A DNA stretch of 5,881 nucleotides from Candidatus Woesearchaeota archaeon (GTDB taxonomy: Archaea; Nanobdellota; Nanobdellia; Woesearchaeales; GW2011-AR9). The notes under the pieces are model-generated. The model did not search any database, had not been told where the DNA came from, and saw only the letters and a program-made list of their open reading frames with translations. Position numbers and translations under genes: made by a program. Positions 1 through 5,634 of this stretch are shown one piece after another; positions within the stretch are counted from its first letter, which is position 1, and each line of letters begins with the position of its first letter. The DNA lies in the NCBI GenBank assembly GCA_013204355.1, contig JABMOA010000042.1:1-5881 (forward strand), given 5' to 3'.

Positions 1-251
1 ATCTTAGATTCAATTTGTTCTTTTGTATTGGCGCAATCTGTTTCTCGTAATTTTTCATCTTTTGCAAGCAATTTCAAAGCGTGACAATTTGTCACGGTTT
101 CATTTCCTTCTTCTTTGAGCCTTTGTTTTAATTTTCGCCAATATGCATTTGAATCAATACTATCGGTCAAAACTTCTACAACATCAACAACAGAAAAGTA
201 CCATTCATCATTATGCCATACTCTTCGTACATTTTTATCTTCAAAAACCAC
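1..251 (-). CDS. BRO-N / DinD-like antirepressor-family protein, 5' part only (cut by window edge)
   Basis: The minus strand reads open from a GTG at 251 to the window edge (83 complete codons, no stop), so only the N-terminal part is present. The translation begins MVFEDKNVRRVWHNDEWYFS, continues VVDVVEVLTDS, and later has YWRKLKQRLKEEGNETVTNC then ETDCAN. This matches from memory the BRO-N domain (PF02498 type) of prophage antirepressors and DinD-like proteins: RxVWHxxEWYFSVVDV, then a YW..LK.RLKEEGNETVTNCH segment, then TD.A/T. The family binds DNA; members occur in phages, mobile elements and many small archaeal and bacterial genomes, and the exact role here is unknown. The variable C-terminal domain lies outside the window. 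The start is uncertain: an in-frame stop (TAG, 266-264) limits it, and the only standard start codon is GTG at 251, but the upstream codons ATA AAA AAA ATT also look like family sequence. It is divergent from the cysteine desulfurase gene. Confidence 0.8.
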   Translation of the reverse strand, partial: MVFEDKNVRRVWHNDEWYFSVVDVVEVLTDSIDSNAYWRKLKQRLKEEGNETVTNCHALKLLAKDEKLRETDCANTKEQIESK

Positions 252-290
252 AATTTTTTTTATCTATAGAATTACTTCAAGACTTATCCC

Positions 291-298
291 TTTTTATA
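291..298 (-). promoter_or_regulatory. TATA box for the BRO-family gene
   Basis: The minus strand reads TATAAAAA here, a good archaeal box A. Its centre predicts transcription starting near 268-269, just before the open frame of the BRO-family gene. That would give a leader of about 17 bases to the GTG start at 251, or about 5 bases to the ATA codon at 263. No Shine-Dalgarno sequence is visible in that leader. This is inferred from motif and spacing only. Confidence 0.5.
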
Positions 299-373
299 CT
301 TTGTCCGTACTTGTCTAGTTGTCCTGTGCTTCCTATTTCCTCTTATTTTTTGTGTCCAGTGCCAAACAAAATC

Positions 374-382
374 TTTATAAAT
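374..382 (+). promoter_or_regulatory. TATA box for cysteine desulfurase gene
   Basis: TTTATAAAT is centred 26 bases before the ATG at 404, preceded by the A-rich sequence CAAACAAAA that could serve as a BRE. This spacing predicts transcription starting at or within a base or so of the ATG, so the mRNA is probably leaderless. An AGGA at 397-400 lies only three bases before the ATG, too close for a normal Shine-Dalgarno. Confidence 0.6.
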
Positions 383-403
383 AAAAAACATATTCTAGGA
401 TAT

Positions 404-1531
404 ATGATTTATTTAGACCATGCAGCGGCAACACCAATGCGTAAAGAAGTTCTGAAAGCAATGGAACCGTATTATAGCAAATTCTTTGGTAATCCTTCGT
501 CAGCACATACATTGGGTGAAGAATCTAAAGCAGCGATTGAAGATGCTTCCGAAGATATAAAAAAAGTTCTCAATGCAAGTGGTAATGGAAAAATAATATT
601 TACATCTTCAGGCACAGAATCAATTAATTTAGCATTATTAGGGGTTGCACGTGCAACTAATAAACGTCATATTGTCACAACAAAAATTGAACATCCTGCA
701 GTTCTTGAAACATGTAAATATTTAGCCAATCATGGGTTTAAAATAACATATTTAGATGTAGATGAACTTGGTCAAATAGATTTAGAAGAATTAGAAAAAG
801 TTGTGAAAAAGAAAACAGCGTTAATTTCCATTCATTATGCAAATTCAGAAATTGGTGTCGTTCAAAACATTCGTGAAATTGCACGAAGAAAAATGGACGC
901 ATTATTACATGTAGATGCATGTCAAGCAGCAGGTCTTTTAGATTTAGATGTCAAGAAACTAGGCATAGACCTTCTTTCAATTAATGCAGGAAAAATTTAT
1001 GGACCAAAAGGTGTTGGCTTATTATACGCAGGATACGCTGTAAAAATTAAACCAGTCATGTATGGTGGTCTTCAAGAATTAGGATTACGTGCAGGAACAG
1101 AAAATGTGCCTGCAATCGTCGGATTTGCAGAAGCGTTAATGTTAGCAGAAGAGGAACGTCATCATACAATAGATAAATTGGATGCACTGTTTGATTATTC
1201 TTTAAAATTACTTGCAAAACAAATACCTAACATCAGATTAAATGGACATCCAACCGAACGATTGCCAAACAATCTCAATTTTCAAATTGACGGTGTAGAT
1301 GCCGATAAAGTTCTCAATTATTTAAGTGATGCAAAAATTTACGCTTCCGCCGGATCTGCATGTAGATCAAACAAACAAGAACCAAGTCATGTTCTCAAAG
1401 CAATTGGATTAGAAGATGAAGATGCCATGTCTTCTATTAGATTATCAATGGGTAAAGATACAACAAAAGAAGACATGAAAGAAGCAATTGAAACACTTGC
1501 AAAGATTGTTAAGACTTTGAGAAAACTTTAG
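404..1531 (+). CDS. Cysteine desulfurase, NifS/IscS type (class V aminotransferase fold)
   Basis: This 375-residue PLP enzyme would convert L-cysteine to alanine and pass the sulfur, as a persulfide on its own cysteine, to Fe-S cluster assembly or tRNA thiolation in the cytoplasm. It begins MIYLDHAAATP, the classic family start, which fixes the ATG at 404 even though the frame is open further upstream. Visible landmarks: SSGTES (68-73); His97 in KIEHPAV, which stacks on PLP; Asn148-Glu149 in NSEIG; Asp171 and Gln174 in HVDACQAAG; the PLP lysine Lys197 in NAGKIYGPKG; the GGLQELGLRAGTEN segment (221-234); and the catalytic Cys320 in SAGSACRSNKQEPSHVLKAIG, followed by SSIRLSMG (343-350). Length is normal for the family. 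One oddity is Gly196, where most IscS proteins have His before the lysine. Group (NifS or IscS) is not decided, so no symbol is given. The HTH gene follows after 37 bases with its own apparent promoter. No Fe-S scaffold gene is in view. Confidence 0.96.
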   Translation: MIYLDHAAATPMRKEVLKAMEPYYSKFFGNPSSAHTLGEESKAAIEDASEDIKKVLNASGNGKIIFTSSGTESINLALLGVARATNKRHIVTTKIEHPAVLETCKYLANHGFKITYLDVDELGQIDLEELEKVVKKKTALISIHYANSEIGVVQNIREIARRKMDALLHVDACQAAGLLDLDVKKLGIDLLSINAGKIYGPKGVGLLYAGYAVKIKPVMYGGLQELGLRAGTENVPAIVGFAEALMLAEEERHHTIDKLDALFDYSLKLLAKQIPNIRLNGHPTERLPNNLNFQIDGVDADKVLNYLSDAKIYASAGSACRSNKQEPSHVLKAIGLEDEDAMSSIRLSMGKDTTKEDMKEAIETLAKIVKTLRKL

Positions 1532-1538
1532 GCAAACC

Positions 1539-1546
1539 TTTTTAAC
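1539..1546 (+). promoter_or_regulatory. Possible TATA box for HTH regulator gene
   Basis: TTTTTAAC is centred about 26 bases before the ATG at 1569, with GCAAACC just upstream as a possible BRE. The geometry matches that of the desulfurase gene and suggests a separate leaderless transcript, although read-through from the desulfurase is also likely given the 37-base gap. The T5 run at 1539-1543 could also act as a weak terminator for the upstream gene. Confidence 0.4.
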
Positions 1547-1568
1547 TATCATAAACATTCTTCGTATT

Positions 1569-1940
1569 ATGCAAGTTCCCGCAAAACATCCACAGGAAAT
1601 AGAAGTATGGTACGTTCTTCCCGCTGTTCGTAGAGAGTTAGTTAGGGCATTAAAAAAAGATGGCCTTTCTCAAAAGAAAATTGCAGAAATTTTGAATGTC
1701 ACGGAATCAGCAATCTCCCAATATCTAAGTGAAAAACGTGGAAAAACAGCTGATCTTCCAAAAGAGGTTATAGATTTTATTGATAAATCAGCGTTAAAAA
1801 TTAAAGATAAAACAACCGCATATAGGCAAATTCAAGAAATTTGTACATACATTAAAGAGTCAAAAGCATTATGTAAGATCCATGCAGGGTATGAAGAAGG
1901 ATTAGATGCATGTGATATTTGTTATATACAAAAATCTTAA
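1569..1940 (+). CDS. XRE-like HTH transcriptional regulator with C-terminal Cys/His cluster (COG2522-like)
   Basis: This is a 123-residue DNA-binding protein. The N-terminal stretch EIEVWYVLPAVRRELVRALK (11-30) matches, from memory, the archaeal predicted-regulator family COG2522. The helix-turn-helix spans roughly residues 33-56: LSQKKIAEILNVTESAISQ followed by YLSEKRG. The C-terminal part carries Cys92, Cys102, His105, Cys115 and Cys118 in the arrangement C-x9-C-x2-H-x9-C-x2-C, which could hold a zinc ion or an Fe-S cluster. No signal peptide or membrane segment is seen, so it should be cytoplasmic. It directly follows the cysteine desulfurase on the same strand, so a role in regulating sulfur or Fe-S metabolism is an attractive inference, but its targets cannot be read from the sequence. 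It ends 45 bases from the convergent DHH gene. Confidence 0.88.
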   Translation: MQVPAKHPQEIEVWYVLPAVRRELVRALKKDGLSQKKIAEILNVTESAISQYLSEKRGKTADLPKEVIDFIDKSALKIKDKTTAYRQIQEICTYIKESKALCKIHAGYEEGLDACDICYIQKS

Positions 1941-1985
1941 TTTTTGGGATGCAGGAATTTCATCAAAAAATTTCATGCTCTAAAA
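1941..1985. terminator. Convergent intergenic spacer with oligo-T tracts and imperfect hairpin
   Basis: Both flanking genes end here. On the plus strand T5 (1941-1945) directly follows the HTH stop codon. On the minus strand a T6 run (1970-1965) lies about 16 bases after the DHH stop codon; archaeal RNA polymerase commonly terminates on such oligo-T tracts. Bases 1951-1978 can fold as an imperfect hairpin (about nine pairs, one mismatch, one bulged base, seven-base loop CATCAAA), and AATTTCAT occurs twice as a direct repeat (1956-1963, 1969-1976). The hairpin is not followed by a T run on either strand, so it is not a standard bacterial-type terminator. Confidence 0.4.
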
Positions 1986-2990
1986 TTAATGCAAACTATT
2001 CAAAATAAATTCTTTGGCTTTATTCGCATTCTTTGTATCGATGGTACAACCACCAACATAAGCATGACCACCACCAGAACCATCACCATATTTATCAGCA
2101 GTAACTTTACATAATTTGCCAATATCTACTATGCATCTATCCTTATGGAAAATGTTTGATCCAATACCAATACGTGTTGTTTCACCACCCTTTCTTTCAC
2201 GTAATGAAAATGTGTAACTACATTCAGGATATTTCATAATCCCATAAAACCGATCAGCCACTCCTCTACTAAGTTCAGCTAACCTATCATCCTGCACAAC
2301 ACATTTTGCATCTTCATCATAATCCATATATTCGTCAACAACTTCACGCCATTCTTGATAACTTTTCATCCGAGCCTTATGAAACATTGCAGGATTTAAT
2401 TGCCATAATTCTTGAGAAGAAATGGGCGTGTCTGCTAATTCCTGCATTAGAATTGTGCGAAAGATTTCATCATTTAAAATATTGTCCCGTGTATGAAACA
2501 TTGCAGCAATCATATGTAATTTCAATAAATCTGAAGGTTGTTCATAATTATTTTTTTCATAAAAACATTCTGTAATCTGTGCAGAAGAATATTCAGCAGC
2601 ATCCATAATGTCTGTGTTTCTCTTGAATGATGCTAATTCATCTGTTAAGGTCAAACCATTTTTTACTGCAATATCAATTAATAACCCGGCATTTCCAGGT
2701 GCAATATGCCAGTGATGATTTTCAGGTAAATTATCTTCTTTATTAGAAGAATGATGATCACACCAAAAGAAAACTTTTGTTTTTGGTTTTGGTAAATCTA
2801 AAATAATGTCTTTTTCCGTGAATTTAAATTCGTCACTTTGAACATCACGTGGTTGTAATCCAATAATCTCAGCAGTATCAACATCTTTCTGTGTTAAACT
2901 AGGTGCTAAAAATTTCCAATACTTTTTAAAAAAGAATGCCGATGCAAATCCATCTGGACAATTTCCGTGTGTAATAATTCTGTATACCAT
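1986..2990 (-). CDS. DHH-family phosphoesterase (NrnB/COG2404-like)
   Basis: This 334-residue protein belongs to the DHH/DHHA1 phosphoesterases, metal-dependent enzymes that hydrolyse short oligonucleotides or cyclic (di)nucleotides. The N-terminal catalytic domain shows motif I as THGNCPDGFASA (His8, Asp13), motif II as ILDLP (Asp65), the name-giving motif III as WCDHHSS (Asp78-His79-His80), and a motif IV aspartate at Asp127 or Asp130 in NTDIMDAAE. The C-terminal DHHA1 substrate-binding part ends in GDGSGGGHAYVGG (303-314), where many relatives have GGGHxxAAG. The HGxCPDG form of motif I resembles the NrnB-like subfamily rather than RecJ; the true substrate (nanoRNA, pAp, c-di-AMP) is not readable from sequence. 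It is soluble. The ATG lies 23 bases after the ATPase stop with no strong Shine-Dalgarno, so it is probably the last gene of the three-gene operon. Confidence 0.9.
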   Translation of the reverse strand: MVYRIITHGNCPDGFASAFFFKKYWKFLAPSLTQKDVDTAEIIGLQPRDVQSDEFKFTEKDIILDLPKPKTKVFFWCDHHSSNKEDNLPENHHWHIAPGNAGLLIDIAVKNGLTLTDELASFKRNTDIMDAAEYSSAQITECFYEKNNYEQPSDLLKLHMIAAMFHTRDNILNDEIFRTILMQELADTPISSQELWQLNPAMFHKARMKSYQEWREVVDEYMDYDEDAKCVVQDDRLAELSRGVADRFYGIMKYPECSYTFSLRERKGGETTRIGIGSNIFHKDRCIVDIGKLCKVTADKYGDGSGGGHAYVGGCTIDTKNANKAKEFILNSLH

Positions 2991-3013
2991 TTATGTGTCT
3001 CAATGAGAAGACT

Positions 3014-5296
3014 TTAAAAATCTTGTCCTTTCTTCTCAGCTTCCTTTCGCAACCATTCTTTATATTCAAACAAAATGCGTTTTGGATCCATTGAACCTGT
3101 TTTCTCACGAATCTTATCAGAAATTAAATGAAACTTATCATTAGCCATTACAATAAATTTTGCTTCAAGTAATGCATTGTTTTTCTTTTCCAATGCAATA
3201 TCAATAATCGCTTGCTTACAATCACCACGTAAGATAATATTATCCCAGACTGCATCCCAATTTCCTGCAAATTCTTTCACACGTCCCGCCATACGTTTCA
3301 AAATCATAGAATTTCCATTAATCAAATCATCTGTTACTTCTAATTGATCAGTCTTTGGATTATAAACCATTAAATCAACAAACGCACCTTCTTTTAACGG
3401 ATCTTCATCCCACTCCTTTCTAACTTCTGTAATTCTTAAAACTCTTTTATATTTTTTCAAACCAGAGATTACAGGATTCGTTGTCACAATAATATCTACC
3501 GCTTTAAATGACGTTTTAGGAACACCAATATCATTCACAACCCTATCATAAACTCCATACGGAGAATCAGCGTGAATTGTTCCTGCAACAACATTCGCAG
3601 CAGCACCAACACGCATTGCTTCAAATAAGGCTATTGCTTCTTTTGAACGAACTTCACCGATAAATAATGCTGAATCTCCAAGACGTAAAGTACTTCTAAT
3701 ACCAATAGAAGGATCAACTTCTGAACCTGGACTACTCAATGCAGATGCAACTTTTAAGGATTCAATGTTATAACCCATCCTTCTCAAAGATTCTTGTGGA
3801 AGTTCAAATGTATCTTCTATTGTTAAAATTCTTGACTTCCGCATTATTTCAATTAAAAAACTTCCAAGCAAACTTGATTTACCAGAAGATCGTGTCCCAG
3901 CAATTAAAATCGTCGCATTATTTCCAATCAAAAAACTTAGTAATCCTGCTGACACTTTATCCATATACCGTACTTTTGGTTGTGCATATAATGGAAATGT
4001 CCATGGAAAATCTCTATGACGTCTGAAGGAAAATGCTAACCCTGTGGGAGATAAAGGAGCAGAAATTGCAGATACTCTTGATGTAAAATTTTCTACTTTT
4101 AATTCTGTATCCAAAATAGGGTTTGCTTCATCTAATGGACGTCCTGAAATTAAACGTAATTTTGTTGCCCATGAATCGACTTCTTCCCTTGTAGGATAAA
4201 TATTCGTATAACAATCACCAAAATCTTCATGCACAATAAAAATGGGCACCTCTCCATTTGGAGAATTAATATTTACATCTTGAATTTTTTTATCTGATAA
4301 TAATAACTCAATCAATCCAAAACCAACTGTATATCGTAACAATGCTTGTGCAAGTTGATCAATACCCTCATAAGACATTTTAATATTTCTATGTTTTACC
4401 AAATCTGTGATTAAATCACGACCAATACTATGAAACACTTCCCTCATTCGTTCAGGATCTACAAATTCATCTCTTGTTGGTTTATGTTCCGCCATGATAC
4501 GTTTCGCATCATCAAGAAGTTGGATAGATTCTTCTGTAAATTGAAACTCTGGTGGAGTTAAATGATACATCACTTTAATATTATCATCAAACCCAAAAAC
4601 ATTAACTTGGCATTCATCATTTCCTGCTTTAAAACTATAACTCGCTTCTATATTACCTTGAGGAAATTCTGTGATTAAACGTGTATACATATAATCTGGA
4701 CGTGTTGTAGGTTGGAATACATTACCATAAACCATCCTATCACCAACATGATATTCCTTTGTATGTGGGAGAAGATGTTGTATAAGGTCCAAATGTTCAA
4801 TCAGCTCAATGGCTTCTTTTAATGCATGAATAAATTTTTGTTGTGATAATTGATGACGCTGATCAATCAAATTATTTAATTTTGTATATTCCTTTCTTTC
4901 CAAACGCTTCAACATTACAAATGCCGCAAGAGGATCTTCCTTCAATTGCTTGTGTATAATACGTTGAAATTCCGTGTATGCTCCTCTAATATATCGTTCA
5001 TGTTGCGGGTCTAGAACTAAACTTGCAAATGTATATCTCTCATCACGATTTAATTTTCTATACACTTCCGCAAGTTGTGTCAGTAAATGTGTTTGTGCAT
5101 AATCATATTCATATTCCCTCTGTTGATTAAGAATTATTAATGAGATGTTTTGATTTTCTAAAAGCACATCAAGAACTTTTCCCATACATATTTTACTATA
5201 TTCTATTGAAGGAGGAAAATTTGCTTTATCTAATGAAATCTTTAAAACTTTATTTTCTCCTTCATGGAATGTGTTGAATAGTAAACTTGTCGCCAT
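3014..5296 (-). CDS. Archaeal VirB11/GspE-family secretion or pilus ATPase with long N-terminal region
   Basis: This 760-residue protein is a hexameric motor ATPase of the type II/IV secretion superfamily (COG0630-like), which powers assembly of pili, archaella or secretion machines at the inner face of the membrane. The motor half has every expected element: the region SGRPLDEANPILDTEL (384-399) and RVSAISAPLSPTGLAFSFRRH (407-427) before the motor; Walker A GTRSSGKSS (467-475, Lys473); the Asp box LTIEDTFEL (491-499); Walker B ALFIGEVRS (543-551, Glu548); and the His box GTIHADSP (572-579, His575). About 300 residues precede the recognisable N-domain, mostly charged and helical-looking, with no membrane segment; the protein is longer than typical FlaI (roughly 500-550 residues). 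The start chosen is ATG at 5296, one base after the upstream stop codon; an in-frame TTG at 5314 would add six residues overlapping the previous gene. No pilin, TadC/FlaJ-like membrane protein or peptidase is adjacent, so which machine it drives is unknown. Confidence 0.93.
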   Translation of the reverse strand: MATSLLFNTFHEGENKVLKISLDKANFPPSIEYSKICMGKVLDVLLENQNISLIILNQQREYEYDYAQTHLLTQLAEVYRKLNRDERYTFASLVLDPQHERYIRGAYTEFQRIIHKQLKEDPLAAFVMLKRLERKEYTKLNNLIDQRHQLSQQKFIHALKEAIELIEHLDLIQHLLPHTKEYHVGDRMVYGNVFQPTTRPDYMYTRLITEFPQGNIEASYSFKAGNDECQVNVFGFDDNIKVMYHLTPPEFQFTEESIQLLDDAKRIMAEHKPTRDEFVDPERMREVFHSIGRDLITDLVKHRNIKMSYEGIDQLAQALLRYTVGFGLIELLLSDKKIQDVNINSPNGEVPIFIVHEDFGDCYTNIYPTREEVDSWATKLRLISGRPLDEANPILDTELKVENFTSRVSAISAPLSPTGLAFSFRRHRDFPWTFPLYAQPKVRYMDKVSAGLLSFLIGNNATILIAGTRSSGKSSLLGSFLIEIMRKSRILTIEDTFELPQESLRRMGYNIESLKVASALSSPGSEVDPSIGIRSTLRLGDSALFIGEVRSKEAIALFEAMRVGAAANVVAGTIHADSPYGVYDRVVNDIGVPKTSFKAVDIIVTTNPVISGLKKYKRVLRITEVRKEWDEDPLKEGAFVDLMVYNPKTDQLEVTDDLINGNSMILKRMAGRVKEFAGNWDAVWDNIILRGDCKQAIIDIALEKKNNALLEAKFIVMANDKFHLISDKIREKTGSMDPKRILFEYKEWLRKEAEKKGQDF

Positions 5297-5297
5297 C

Positions 5298-5531
5298 TTA
5301 TGTAATTTGATCAATTTTTTTAGCTAATTGATAATCTTTTTCTGTAATTTTCTTTTTACTATGTGTTGTTAATGTGATTTTAACATTTTTATAGTCAAAT
5401 ATTTCAATATCTGGATGGTGTTGTAAGTCTTCAGCATAGGGCACAATTTTATTTATAAAATGTATAGCACCTACAAAATCATGAAACACAAATATTTTGA
5501 TGAGTTTATTATTTTCTTTTTCCCAATCCAT
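5298..5531 (-). CDS. Pterin-4a-carbinolamine dehydratase (PCD/DCoH family), short form
   Basis: This 77-residue protein matches the PCD fold, which dehydrates 4a-hydroxytetrahydropterin to the quinonoid dihydropterin. Signature features are visible: FVFHDFVGAIHFINKIVPYA (14-33), then HHPDIEIF (38-45) with His38, His39, Pro40 and Asp41, then V-x-I-x-L-x-T-H ending in His57 (KITLTTH), and the final KITEKDYQLAKKID helix (61-74). Family members usually have about 95-110 residues; this one starts directly at the W-x-x-x-x-x-K-L-x-x strand and lacks the usual N-terminal helix, with no in-frame upstream extension that I favour. A pterin substrate in this organism is not evident, since no aromatic amino acid hydroxylase is in the window; archaeal homologues have been suggested to serve in cofactor recycling or other roles. 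It is the first gene of the minus-strand operon and its stop codon is separated from the ATPase ATG by a single base, favouring translational coupling. Confidence 0.9.
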   Translation of the reverse strand: MDWEKENNKLIKIFVFHDFVGAIHFINKIVPYAEDLQHHPDIEIFDYKNVKITLTTHSKKKITEKDYQLAKKIDQIT

Positions 5532-5634
5532 ATTTATACAGAATCAAAAGACAATATAAAACTTACTACATCTCCTATACCACTTTACAATACTCACACA
5601 ACATTAAAAACTACTTTATACTTCTTATTGCAAT
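5532..5634. promoter_or_regulatory. Divergent intergenic region, G-free on the plus strand over 80 bases
   Basis: This 103-base spacer separates the minus-strand operon from the plus-strand coiled-coil gene. From 5550 to 5629 the plus strand has no G at all but about 21 C. Candidate plus-strand TATA elements are CATTAAAAAC (5602-5611, about 27-28 bases before the ATG) and TTTATA (5615-5620, about 17 bases before, too close for a leaderless start). Two related segments, CACTTTACAATACT (5581-5594) and ACTTTATACTT (5613-5623), form a loose direct repeat. No RNA gene or coding frame with family character is recognised. Confidence 0.45.
5551..5560 (-). promoter_or_regulatory. TATA box for the PCD-ATPase-DHH operon
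   Basis: The minus strand reads TTTTATATTG, centred about 25 bases before the ATG at 5531. This spacing predicts a leaderless transcript for the first gene. A second AT-rich element (GTATAAAT) touches the ATG and is too close to be the promoter. No other good TATA box is seen within the operon, consistent with one transcript for the three genes. Confidence 0.5.

Larger units (their letters stand above)
252..403. promoter_or_regulatory. Divergent intergenic region between BRO-family gene and cysteine desulfurase
   Basis: About 150 bases separate the two divergent starts. The region holds outward-facing TATA boxes (291-298 on minus, 374-382 on plus). Between them is a pyrimidine-rich stretch with TTGTCC at 301-306, TTGTCT at 311-316 and TTGTCC at 319-324, plus a TGTGTCC at 351-357. 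An open frame continues from the desulfurase upstream through this region to 143, but its translation is low-complexity and unlike the family, and it overlaps the BRO-family gene antisense, so I read the region as non-coding. The TTGTCY repeats sit directly upstream of the minus-strand TATA box, where a regulator could act, but no known operator is recognised. Confidence 0.55.

Noticed and set aside
115..318. Small plus-strand open frame at the left edge
   Set aside because: It lies opposite the BRO-family coding region and its divergent promoter, and its translation is low-complexity Ser/Thr-rich with no recognisable pattern.
143..403. Upstream extension of the cysteine desulfurase by 87 codons
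   Set aside because: The added residues are unlike the family, overlap the BRO-family gene antisense, and cross a TATA box placed exactly for a start at 404, where the classic MIYLDHAAATP begins.
1951..1978. Bacterial-type intrinsic terminator
   Set aside because: The hairpin is imperfect and AT-rich and is not followed by a T run on either strand; oligo-T tracts nearby explain termination better in an archaeon.
3739..4026. Plus-strand open frame inside the ATPase gene
   Set aside because: It is antisense to the Walker A and Asp-box region of the ATPase, whose motifs show which strand is coding.
5297..5314. TTG start for the ATPase adding six residues
   Set aside because: It overlaps the dehydratase gene by 17 bases and uses a rare start codon, while an ATG sits one base after the upstream stop. 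It cannot be fully excluded.
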